From NCBI GenBank assembly GCA_028868555.1, contig JAGWUG010000058.1:1-5994 (forward strand): a stretch of 5,994 nucleotides of DNA, given 5' to 3'. The notes beneath the pieces were generated by a model. It worked only from the letters and a program-made list of their open reading frames with translations, was not told where the DNA came from and did not search any database. The position numbers were made by a program, and so were the translations under genes. Shown piece by piece: positions 1-5,659 of the stretch; position 1 is the stretch's first letter; every line of letters begins with the position of its first letter. The stretch is from Actinomycetales bacterium. Its GTDB lineage: Bacteria; Actinomycetota; Actinomycetes; Actinomycetales; Microbacteriaceae.

Positions 1-4
1 AGAG

Positions 5-78
5 TCGGGATGACAGGATTTGAACCTGCAACCCCCTGTACCCAAAACAGGTGCGCTACCAAATTGCGCTACATCCCG
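5..78 (-). tRNA. tRNA-Pro, anticodon TGG
   Basis: Read on the minus strand, the sequence folds into a complete cloverleaf. The acceptor stem is CGGGATG paired with CATCCCG, the D stem GCGC/GCGC closes a loop containing GG, and the anticodon stem CCTGT/ACAGG holds the loop TTTGGGT with anticodon TGG. The T stem GCAGG/CCTGT closes the loop TTCAAAT, with one G-U pair. The discriminator base is A (from position 5). The bases after it read CTCT, so the CCA end is not encoded and must be added by the nucleotidyltransferase, as is usual in actinobacteria. This isoacceptor reads CCA and, by wobble, other CCN proline codons. It is transcribed away from the tRNA-Gly gene. Confidence 0.95.
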
Positions 79-180
79 TAGCTAGTACCTCGAGAACCTC
101 TCAGCCCTCAAAGAACAACCTGACAAGTGTATCTCAAACTTGAACAGAACTTCTCCTCGGCAACAGATTTCGTGCAAATT

Positions 181-209
181 TTTCACCGATGCGCTCTTGC
201 CGCTAAACT
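181..209 (+). promoter_or_regulatory. Possible promoter for tRNA-Gly
   Basis: TTTCAC at 181-186 and TAAACT at 204-209 are separated by 17 bp and resemble sigma-70/SigA -35 and -10 boxes. Transcription would begin around 215-217, giving a short leader before the mature tRNA at 224. The -10 box fits the actinobacterial TANNNT pattern, but the -35 match is poor. Placement is by eye only. Confidence 0.35.
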
Positions 210-223
210 CTCTTGAGTACCTC

Positions 224-294
224 GCGGATGTAGCTCAATGGTAGAGCCTCAGTCTTCCAAACTGATGGTGCGGGTTCGATTCCCGTCATCCGCT
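224..294 (+). tRNA. tRNA-Gly, anticodon TCC
   Basis: A full 71-nt cloverleaf is visible. The acceptor stem is GCGGATG with CATCCGC, followed by discriminator T at 294. The D arm includes AATGGTA, the anticodon stem TCAGT/ACTGA (249-253 and 261-265) holds loop CTTCCAA with anticodon TCC at 256-258, and the T arm is GCGGG/CCCGT with loop TTCGATT. The bases after 294 are CGAT, so no CCA is encoded. It decodes GGA and, by wobble, GGG glycine codons. A transcription terminator follows within 10 bp, so it is probably a single-gene transcript. Confidence 0.95.
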
Positions 295-301
295 CGATAA
301 G

Positions 302-335
302 AAGCCGTCAACCTAAGTTGGCGGCTTTTATTTTT
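302..335 (+). terminator. Rho-independent terminator after tRNA-Gly
   Basis: An 11-bp stem, AAGCCGTCAAC (302-312) with GTTGGCGGCTT (317-327), contains one T-G wobble pair, closes a CTAA loop, and runs into TTATTTTT. It ends tRNA-Gly transcription. The nei gene converges on it from the other side, with its stop codon only 7 bp away. On the minus strand the hairpin is followed by CTTCTTATC rather than a clean T-run, so any action in that direction should be weaker. Confidence 0.85.
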
Positions 336-342
336 GCCGGCC

Positions 343-1152
343 TTACTTCTGACAGCCAGGACACCAGTAGAGCTTTCGGCCAGCCAACAGGGCAATAGAC
401 ACCTTCTTGCCGCAAACCCGGCAACCCTCCCCCTCGCGCTTATAAACAAAGTTGCGCTCGGCCTTCTCCGGGTCGGACTCAAAAAGCTCGTCTCGGGTAA
501 TCATCACGCCGTGTTTCACACCGACGCGCAACAGCGCCACCGCGTCTTCCCATAGCGCAACCACCACGTCACGCGGCAGTGTCTTGCCTGGCGCATATGG
601 GTCTAGGCAGGCGCGGAAGAGCAACTCGGCGCGGTAGACGTTGCCCACTCCGCTGATCACCGATTGGTCCATTAGCAGCGCCGCAATCGACTGCGAGCTC
701 CGCTGCACGCGAGCCACGAAACGCTCGAGCTCCTCGCCCGTTGGATCCGGGTTCAGCGGGTCTGGGCCGAGGCGATCGTGGATGGCCTGAACATCGTTGG
801 TGGTGATTACTTCACAAACAGTTGGCCCGCGCAGCTCACAAAGGGCATCGGTGGAGTAAAAGCGTGCCCGAACTTCACCCTTGGTTGGTTGGTCTAAAAA
901 GCCGGACTCTTCAATACCCGTGTGCCACTGCCACTTGCCGTAGATGCCGAGGTGAATGCGCACCCAAAGGTTGTTTTCAAAGTGCAGAAACAACTGCTTG
1001 CCAATGGCTGAGGCCTCTACCAGGACCTGGCCGGAGACCCGCACCGATGCGCCCAGAAAACGGCCCTGTGGCGAATCAACCCAGATGCGCTTGCCGGCAA
1101 AGAGTCGATTGAACTCGTTGGCCGTTCGATGAACGGTATGTCCCTCTGGCAC
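343..1152 (-). CDS. nei: Fpg/Nei-family DNA glycosylase/AP lyase (Nei1/endonuclease VIII type)
   Basis: Base-excision repair enzyme of the Fpg/Nei family, which removes oxidised bases (mainly pyrimidines in the Nei branch) and cleaves the strand at the abasic site. The 269-residue protein starts MPEGHTVHR: the Pro exposed after Met removal is the Schiff-base nucleophile and the next Glu the catalytic acid. Lys52 lies in the conserved beta-hairpin (IGKQLFLHF). The helix-two-turn-helix contains SGVGNVYRAELLF with the phosphate-binding Asn171. The C-terminal zinc finger is intact, with Cys244, 247, 264 and 267 in CX2CX16CX2C spacing and Arg259 before YWCPGCQ. The start is GTG (1150-1152), preceded by a strong GGGGAGGG ribosome site 5 bp away. 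It is last in a minus-strand operon, 28 bp after rpiB. The N-terminus resembles mycobacterial Nei1 (Rv2464c, from memory) more than MutM. Family certain; exact lesion range not. Confidence 0.92.
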   Translation of the reverse strand: MPEGHTVHRTANEFNRLFAGKRIWVDSPQGRFLGASVRVSGQVLVEASAIGKQLFLHFENNLWVRIHLGIYGKWQWHTGIEESGFLDQPTKGEVRARFYSTDALCELRGPTVCEVITTNDVQAIHDRLGPDPLNPDPTGEELERFVARVQRSSQSIAALLMDQSVISGVGNVYRAELLFRACLDPYAPGKTLPRDVVVALWEDAVALLRVGVKHGVMITRDELFESDPEKAERNFVYKREGEGCRVCGKKVSIALLAGRKLYWCPGCQK

Positions 1153-1180
1153 GTCAGCCCTCCCCGGCCTCGGTTACCGA

Positions 1181-1651
1181 CTAAAGAATCTGGCCGGTGG
1201 TTTCGTAGATGCCAATCTTGCCGATGCGGCGAATGTGGCGCTCGTCATCGCTAAAAGGCTCGGCCACGAAAGCCTCGATCAGCTGGAGAACTTCAGCCTG
1301 CTCGTGCTGGCGAGCGCCGACGGCGATCACGTTTGCGTCGTTGTGCTGACGAGCCAGAACTGCTGTGGAGTGATTCCAGACCAAAGCTGCGCGAACTCCC
1401 TCAACCTTGTTGGCGGCAATCTGCTCGCCGTTGCCTGAGCCACCAAGAACGATGCCAAGGGCCTGAACTCCAGCCTTCTGGTCGGCAACCACAGCGAGGC
1501 CGGCGTTGATGCAGAATGATGGGTAGTCGTCCAATGGGTCATACGAGGTTGGACCGTGATCAATCAGCTCGTGGCCCTGCTTGGTGAGCTCTTCGATCAG
1601 GAAGTGAGAGAGGTCTAGGCCGGCGTGGTCGGTTGCTATGTGAATGCGCAT
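1181..1651 (-). CDS. rpiB: Ribose-5-phosphate isomerase B
   Basis: Cytosolic enzyme of the non-oxidative pentose phosphate pathway that interconverts ribulose 5-phosphate and ribose 5-phosphate. At 156 residues it is a typical RpiB/LacAB-family single domain. The N-terminal strand MRIHIATDHAG carries Asp8 and His9, and the phosphate/active-site loop is LGGSGNGEQIAANK (residues 69-82). Other expected residues are His103 in RQHNDANV, Arg114 in VGARQ, and Arg138/Arg142 near the C-terminus. The active site is of the mycobacterial type: Ser72 lies in the loop where E. coli RpiB has its catalytic Cys, and Glu76 is in the place of the glutamate proposed as base in the M. tuberculosis enzyme. The ATG at 1651 directly follows the TAA stop of the upstream membrane-protein gene, so translation is probably coupled; the purine-rich AAGAAGAAG encoding that protein's lysine tail is the only ribosome site. 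nei follows after 28 bp. Confidence 0.96.
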   Translation of the reverse strand: MRIHIATDHAGLDLSHFLIEELTKQGHELIDHGPTSYDPLDDYPSFCINAGLAVVADQKAGVQALGIVLGGSGNGEQIAANKVEGVRAALVWNHSTAVLARQHNDANVIAVGARQHEQAEVLQLIEAFVAEPFSDDERHIRRIGKIGIYETTGQIL

Positions 1652-2134
1652 TTACTTCTTCTTTTTGGCTTTTGCTGGACTCGAGGAAATCTTGTAGATG
1701 GCGCCATGCTCGGCACCCGGCTTGGGTTCGGTCCAGTTGCGGAAGAACACAAACTGAGTGAGGATAGCCGCCACCAGGTTGCTGATGAAATAGACCGCGA
1801 TCATGGCGGCGAGGCTGCTCTGGGTGATGCCATTGGTTGCCTTTGGAAGCAGCAGGATCACAACCACAACTGAGACAAAGGCCAGAACCGAAACGTTCAT
1901 AAAGAAGCGGCTGAACTTGGTGGTCTTGCGCTTGCGGGTAACCACTCCAACTAAAACCATGATGAGCCAGGTTGGGAACATAAGGAGGATTGCGCTGATC
2001 TGAGATAGCTGCATGGCGCTCTGCCAGCCGGCAATGGCGGCGTACATAACCACTCCGAGAATGAGGGCCACGCCGTAGATGAGGCTGGCCTCAATGGTTG
2101 GTGTGCGCTTGAAGTTCAAGGGCTCGCTCCTCAC
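1652..2134 (-). CDS. Small four-helix membrane protein of unknown function
   Basis: I do not recognise this family. The open frame encodes up to 160 residues with four likely membrane helices, at about residues 16-37, 44-65, 78-98 and 107-131. The loop between helices 2 and 3 is basic (TRKRKTTKFSR). After helix 4 comes a hydrophilic tail ending SSPAKAKKKK. By the positive-inside rule both basic parts, and so both termini, should face the cytoplasm. There is no cysteine, signal peptide or obvious catalytic motif. The frame can open at GTG 2134, but no ribosome site precedes it; AGGAG at 2127-2131 lies 7 bp before an in-frame TTG at 2117-2119, so the likely protein begins MNFKRTPTIEAS and has 155 residues. 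It heads the operon with rpiB and nei, abutting rpiB with no gap. Expression as a real gene is well supported by this junction and the hydrophobic pattern; its role is unknown. Confidence 0.82.
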   Translation of the reverse strand: MRSEPLNFKRTPTIEASLIYGVALILGVVMYAAIAGWQSAMQLSQISAILLMFPTWLIMVLVGVVTRKRKTTKFSRFFMNVSVLAFVSVVVVILLLPKATNGITQSSLAAMIAVYFISNLVAAILTQFVFFRNWTEPKPGAEHGAIYKISSSPAKAKKKK

Positions 2135-2193
2135 GGATATTCGGTGCTATTAGGCTAGTTGATGTATCCAGCCACCTCGACACAGGAGTCAGT
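2135..2193. promoter_or_regulatory. Divergent intergenic region, membrane protein/rpiB/nei versus pepN
   Basis: These 59 bp (74 if the TTG start of the leftward gene is used) must hold promoters for both operons, or the promoters overlap the first codons. The region is locally AT-richer than the genes. Candidate -10 elements include TAGGCT at 2151-2156 rightward and, leftward, GATACA on the minus strand (plus positions 2163-2168) with CTGACT about 18 bp upstream. None has two convincing boxes. No strong operator palindrome is visible. Confidence 0.4.
2184..2188 (+). promoter_or_regulatory. Ribosome binding site fixing the pepN TTG start
   Basis: AGGAG lies 5 bp before the TTG at 2194-2196, at normal Shine-Dalgarno spacing. 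The nearby ATG at 2162 is out of frame with pepN, so this site and the conserved N-terminal ENLTRQEA sequence together select the TTG. Confidence 0.8.
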
Positions 2194-4749
2194 TTGTCCG
2201 GCGAAAACCTCACTCGACAAGAAGCCGAAGAGCGTTCCGCGCTCATCAAAACCGAGCACTATCGAGTGGAACTCGACCTCTCGGGAAGCGACGAGAAGGT
2301 TTACTGGTCTGGAACCACAGTCACCTTCTCGGCAAACCGCACAGGCTCCAAGACTTTCATCGATGCCATCGCGGAGCGCATCACCCGCATCCAACTAAAT
2401 GGTGAAGACTTAGACCCTGCCAAGGTCTACGACGGCTACCGCATCGCGCTAAGCAACTTGCAGCCAGAAAACTCCCTCATTGTGGAGGGATTCTTCCGCT
2501 ACACCAACACCGGTGTTGGCATGCACCGCTTCGTTGACCCAGTGGACAGCAACACCTACCTCTACTCGCACTTCGAGCCGGCAGACAGCCGCCTCATGTA
2601 CACAGTGTTCGAGCAGCCAGACCTGAAGGCAAACTTCGACTTCGTGGTTACCGCTCCTGCCGCCTGGACCGTAATTTCCAACCAGCCAGCGGCATCGGTG
2701 GACGATGTTGGCAGCGGCAAGCGCAAGTGGCACTTTGCCACCACCCCGCGCATCTCCTCATACATCACTGCCGTAGTGGCGGGTCCGTATCACGGCATTC
2801 ACGGCGAGCTGACCACCAGTGGCGGCAAGAATGTGCCACTCGGCGTCTACTGCCGTCAATCACTCAAGGACTTTGTTGAGGCCGAGTACATGATGGACGT
2901 AACTACCAAGGGCGTGAAGTTCTACGAGGAGAAGTTCGGCGTTGACTTCCCATTCGACAAGTACGACCAGATCTACACCCCCGAGTACAACATGGGTGCG
3001 ATGGAGAACGCCGGTTGTGTCACCTACAACGAGAAGTACATCTTCCGCAGCCAGCAGCCAATCGCCCTACACGAGCGCCGCGTAGTCACCATCCTGCACG
3101 AGCTTGCCCACATGTGGTTTGGCAACCTCGTGACCATGAAGTGGTGGAACGACCTCTGGCTGAATGAGTCCTTCGCCGAGTACATCTCGCACCTTGCCAC
3201 CGCTGAGGTTTCGGAATTCACCGATGCCTGGACTACCTTTTGCGCCCAGGAAAAACTCTGGGCCTATGGCGAAGACCAGCTTCCAACCACCCACCCGATT
3301 GTTGATCCAATCAACGATTTGATGGACGTTGAAGCCAACTTCGACGGCATCACCTACGCCAAGGGAGCCAGCTCACTTCAGCAACTGGTTGCCTTCGTGG
3401 GTCAGGAAAACTTCCTCGCCGGAGTAGGAAACTACTTCCGCAAGCACTCCTGGGGCAATACCGTTCTGGAGGACCTCTTGGTTGAACTGGAGGCCAGCAG
3501 TGGCCGTCAACTGCGCGACTGGGCGGCACAGTGGTTGGAGACTTCAGGCCTCAACACTCTCAGCCCGGCTGTCACGATTGACGGCGACGGCAAGATTCTT
3601 GGCTTCGCTGTTACCCAGGGTGCCGTCAAGGAGTACCCGACCATCCGAGCCCACCGCATCAAGGTTGGTTTCTACAACCTGCAGGACTCCAAGGTGGTTC
3701 GCACCAAGCAGTTTGAGGTGGAAATTGACTCAGCTGTGGCGCAGGTGCCCGAAGCCGTTGGCGAGACTCGCCCCGACCTGATCCTGCTCAACGATGATGA
3801 CCAGAGCTACGCCAAGGTGCGCCTTGACCGCAACTCATACGAGTTCGCGCGCGAAAACCTGAGCAAGCTCGAGGACCCGCTGGCCCGAGCCCAGCTCTGG
3901 GTCTCCATCTGGAACACCGCCCGCGACGCAGAGGTAGCACCGAGTCACTTCATCGATTTGGTACTCGACCACATCTCCACCGAAAACCAGTCGATGCTGG
4001 TCACCACAATGTTCAACCAGCTCCGTGCCTTTGCCAACTACTACCTGGCACCAAAGGGCCGGAACGACCGGATCGCAGCAGTTGCCGAGCGTCTCTGGGG
4101 ACTCGCCGAGAAGGCTGAGCCGGCCAGCGACATGCAGCTTCAGCTGGTGCTGAACTTTGCTCGTTTGGCTCGCACCGATGCCCAGGCAGCCATCCTGCAG
4201 GGGCTCCATGACGGTTCGCGCAAGCTTGAAGGACTTCAGCTTTCGGCCGACCTGCGCTGGGAGCTTCTGACCGGTCTGGCCACTGTTGGAACCATCGATC
4301 GAGCAGTAATCGACGCCGAACTGGCCAAGGACAACACCGCCAACGGTCGTGCAGGAGCGGCTGCAGCCATCGGTGCTTTGAACACCCAAGACAGCAAGCG
4401 TGACGTTTGGCGAAAGCTGGTCCACAACAACGACTGGTCCAACGCCGAAGTCATGGCTGCGGCCTACGCCTTCAACCGCACAACCACTCCGGCCATGCTC
4501 GACCCGTTCGTCGAGCAGTACTTCGATGACGTGAAGTATGTCTACGAGAACAAGACCTACAAGATGGCGGAATACATTCTGCTTGGCCTGTTCCCAATTG
4601 CGCTCGCAAACAAGGACCTGGCCAACCAAACCAAACGCTGGCTGGAGCGCAACGCCAAGGCAAACCACACCCTGCGCCGTCTGCTGAAGCGCAACCTGGG
4701 CACCCTTGAGCGCGCTCTTGAGGCTCAGGGAATGGACAAGGGAGAGTAA
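2194..4749 (+). CDS. pepN: Aminopeptidase N (M1 zinc metallopeptidase)
   Basis: Cytosolic M1-family exopeptidase that removes N-terminal residues from peptides produced by the proteasome, Clp and other proteases. The 851-residue length is normal for actinobacterial PepN. Domains in order: an N-terminal beta domain (about 1-200); the catalytic peptidase domain (about 200-445) with the substrate-binding GAMEN motif at 268-272, the zinc motif HELAH at 302-306 with the third ligand Glu325 in LNESFAEY (HEXXH-X18-E), and the transition-state tyrosine at Tyr388 (ITYAKGAS); then a small beta segment and an ERAP1-like helical C-terminal domain (about 530-840). All key residues are present. No signal peptide is seen. 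Translation starts at TTG with AGGAG 5 bp upstream, and ENLTRQEAEERSALI matches the usual actinobacterial N-terminus. It is first in a plus-strand operon and its TAA overlaps the ATG of the next gene. Substrate preference cannot be read from the sequence. Confidence 0.97.
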   Translation: MSGENLTRQEAEERSALIKTEHYRVELDLSGSDEKVYWSGTTVTFSANRTGSKTFIDAIAERITRIQLNGEDLDPAKVYDGYRIALSNLQPENSLIVEGFFRYTNTGVGMHRFVDPVDSNTYLYSHFEPADSRLMYTVFEQPDLKANFDFVVTAPAAWTVISNQPAASVDDVGSGKRKWHFATTPRISSYITAVVAGPYHGIHGELTTSGGKNVPLGVYCRQSLKDFVEAEYMMDVTTKGVKFYEEKFGVDFPFDKYDQIYTPEYNMGAMENAGCVTYNEKYIFRSQQPIALHERRVVTILHELAHMWFGNLVTMKWWNDLWLNESFAEYISHLATAEVSEFTDAWTTFCAQEKLWAYGEDQLPTTHPIVDPINDLMDVEANFDGITYAKGASSLQQLVAFVGQENFLAGVGNYFRKHSWGNTVLEDLLVELEASSGRQLRDWAAQWLETSGLNTLSPAVTIDGDGKILGFAVTQGAVKEYPTIRAHRIKVGFYNLQDSKVVRTKQFEVEIDSAVAQVPEAVGETRPDLILLNDDDQSYAKVRLDRNSYEFARENLSKLEDPLARAQLWVSIWNTARDAEVAPSHFIDLVLDHISTENQSMLVTTMFNQLRAFANYYLAPKGRNDRIAAVAERLWGLAEKAEPASDMQLQLVLNFARLARTDAQAAILQGLHDGSRKLEGLQLSADLRWELLTGLATVGTIDRAVIDAELAKDNTANGRAGAAAAIGALNTQDSKRDVWRKLVHNNDWSNAEVMAAAYAFNRTTTPAMLDPFVEQYFDDVKYVYENKTYKMAEYILLGLFPIALANKDLANQTKRWLERNAKANHTLRRLLKRNLGTLERALEAQGMDKGE

Positions 4750-5654
4750 TGCAAACCGTAGCCACCGTTGCCAACGACTGGTTTGGCGCCTTCTGGACCC
4801 AGTGGCACACCCTGATTCGCATCCTTCTGATGCTGGTGTGCGCGCTAGTTGGACGTTGGATTCTCTTGCTCGTGGTTCGCCGCGTGGTGCGCTCCGTTGA
4901 GGCTGGCTCTCGAGTCAAGCTCAAGCTCGCCCCGCAGTTTGGCGGCGAGATCAGTCCGCTGACCAACGCCCGCCTGCTGCAGCGCACCAAGACCATGGCA
5001 TCGGTGCTCAATAACTTCATCACCTGGACCATCGTCATCCTTACCGTCACCGCCATCCTGAGTGAGTTGGGAGTTGCCGTTGGAGCCCTAGCCGCAGGCG
5101 CCGGACTCTTGGGTGCCGGCATCGGTTTCGGTGCGCAATCACTCATCAAGGACCTCATCAGCGGCCTCTTCATCGTTGCCGAGGACCAGTACGGCGTTGG
5201 CGACAGCGTTAACCTCGGCGAAATCAGCGGCACCGTCGAATCGGTTGGCCTTCGCGTCACCCAGGTTCGCGACGTCGACGGCATCCTCTGGTACGTGCGA
5301 AACGGTGAAATCATCCGCGTCGGTAACCACTCGCAGGGCTGGTCCCGCGCGCTGGTGGACGTTGCGCTCGACTACAACACCGATGTTGAGGCAGCCCGTC
5401 GCGTGATCGAAGACGCCGCCGGCAAGGTGGCATCGGAGCCTGAAAACACCCAAAAGGTGCTTGGCGCTCCGGAGGTCTTTGGCATTCAGGTCCTTACCGG
5501 CGATCAGCTGGTGATCCGCGTGGTCCAGAAGGTCAAGTTTGGCAAGGCCGACGATCTGGCCCACGGCCTGCGCAACGAGCTCAAGCGAGCCCTGGATGCC
5601 GCTGGAATCCAGCTGGCCAGCAGCAAGCAGACTATTTTCGTTTCAACCAAGTAG
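4749..5654 (+). CDS. MscS-family small-conductance mechanosensitive ion channel
   Basis: Inner-membrane channel that opens under membrane tension to release solutes on hypo-osmotic shock; MscS proteins form homoheptamers. The 301 residues are close to E. coli MscS length. Two helices (about 21-45 and 85-107) precede the pore helix TM3, a Gly/Ala-rich stretch [20 protein letters not shown] (112-131) followed by [21 protein letters not shown], the hallmark of the family. The cytoplasmic beta domain follows ([19 protein letters not shown], then VRNGEI in the usual PNG-E position) and an alpha/beta C-terminal domain to residue 301. The ATG overlaps the pepN stop as TAATG, and GGGAG within the end of pepN lies 4 bp upstream, so the two genes are translationally coupled. 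The truncated haemoglobin gene starts 5 bp after its stop. Whether it is the cell's main osmotic valve or a paralogue cannot be decided here. Confidence 0.94.
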   Translation: MQTVATVANDWFGAFWTQWHTLIRILLMLVCALVGRWILLLVVRRVVRSVEAGSRVKLKLAPQFGGEISPLTNARLLQRTKTMASVLNNFITWTIVILTVTAILSELGVAVGALAAGAGLLGAGIGFGAQSLIKDLISGLFIVAEDQYGVGDSVNLGEISGTVESVGLRVTQVRDVDGILWYVRNGEIIRVGNHSQGWSRALVDVALDYNTDVEAARRVIEDAAGKVASEPENTQKVLGAPEVFGIQVLTGDQLVIRVVQKVKFGKADDLAHGLRNELKRALDAAGIQLASSKQTIFVSTK

Positions 5655-5659
5655 CGCGA

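Noticed and set aside
79..180. Possible promoter for tRNA-Pro on the minus strand, such as TACACT at 126-131 or TTGAGG/TACTAG at 82-111
   Set aside because: TACACT has no good -35 box at normal distance, and the TTGAGG/TACTAG pair would start transcription inside the mature tRNA. A promoter must exist here but I cannot place it.
84..224. Direct repeat AGTACCTCG at 84-92 and 216-224
   Set aside because: Nine bases repeated once, partly within tRNA-Gly, with no flanking similarity; consistent with chance and not an attachment site.
5..294. tRNA pair as a possible integration site for a mobile element
   Set aside because: No integrase gene, no duplicated tRNA end and no foreign-looking genes are present; the flanking genes are core housekeeping genes.
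249..482. Minus-strand frame overlapping tRNA-Gly, with a C-terminal DDGNRTRTISLED
   Set aside because: It crosses the tRNA and terminator and overlaps the 3' end of nei on the same strand in another frame; the peptide end comes from the complement of the tRNA-Gly gene.
2135..2169. Inverted repeat GGATA ... TATCC in the divergent intergenic region
   Set aside because: Only 5 bp per arm with a 25-bp separation; too short and too widely spaced to call an operator.
3835..4668. 277-codon open frame on the minus strand, inside pepN
   Set aside because: It is antisense to the conserved C-terminal domain of pepN, has no ribosome site or recognisable domain, and is explained by codon bias leaving few stops in the opposite strand.
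4472..5314. 280-codon open frame on the minus strand across the pepN-mscS junction
   Set aside because: The translation is rich in Ser, Thr, Arg and Pro with no domain pattern, and it lies opposite two clearly conserved genes. It is a compositional shadow.
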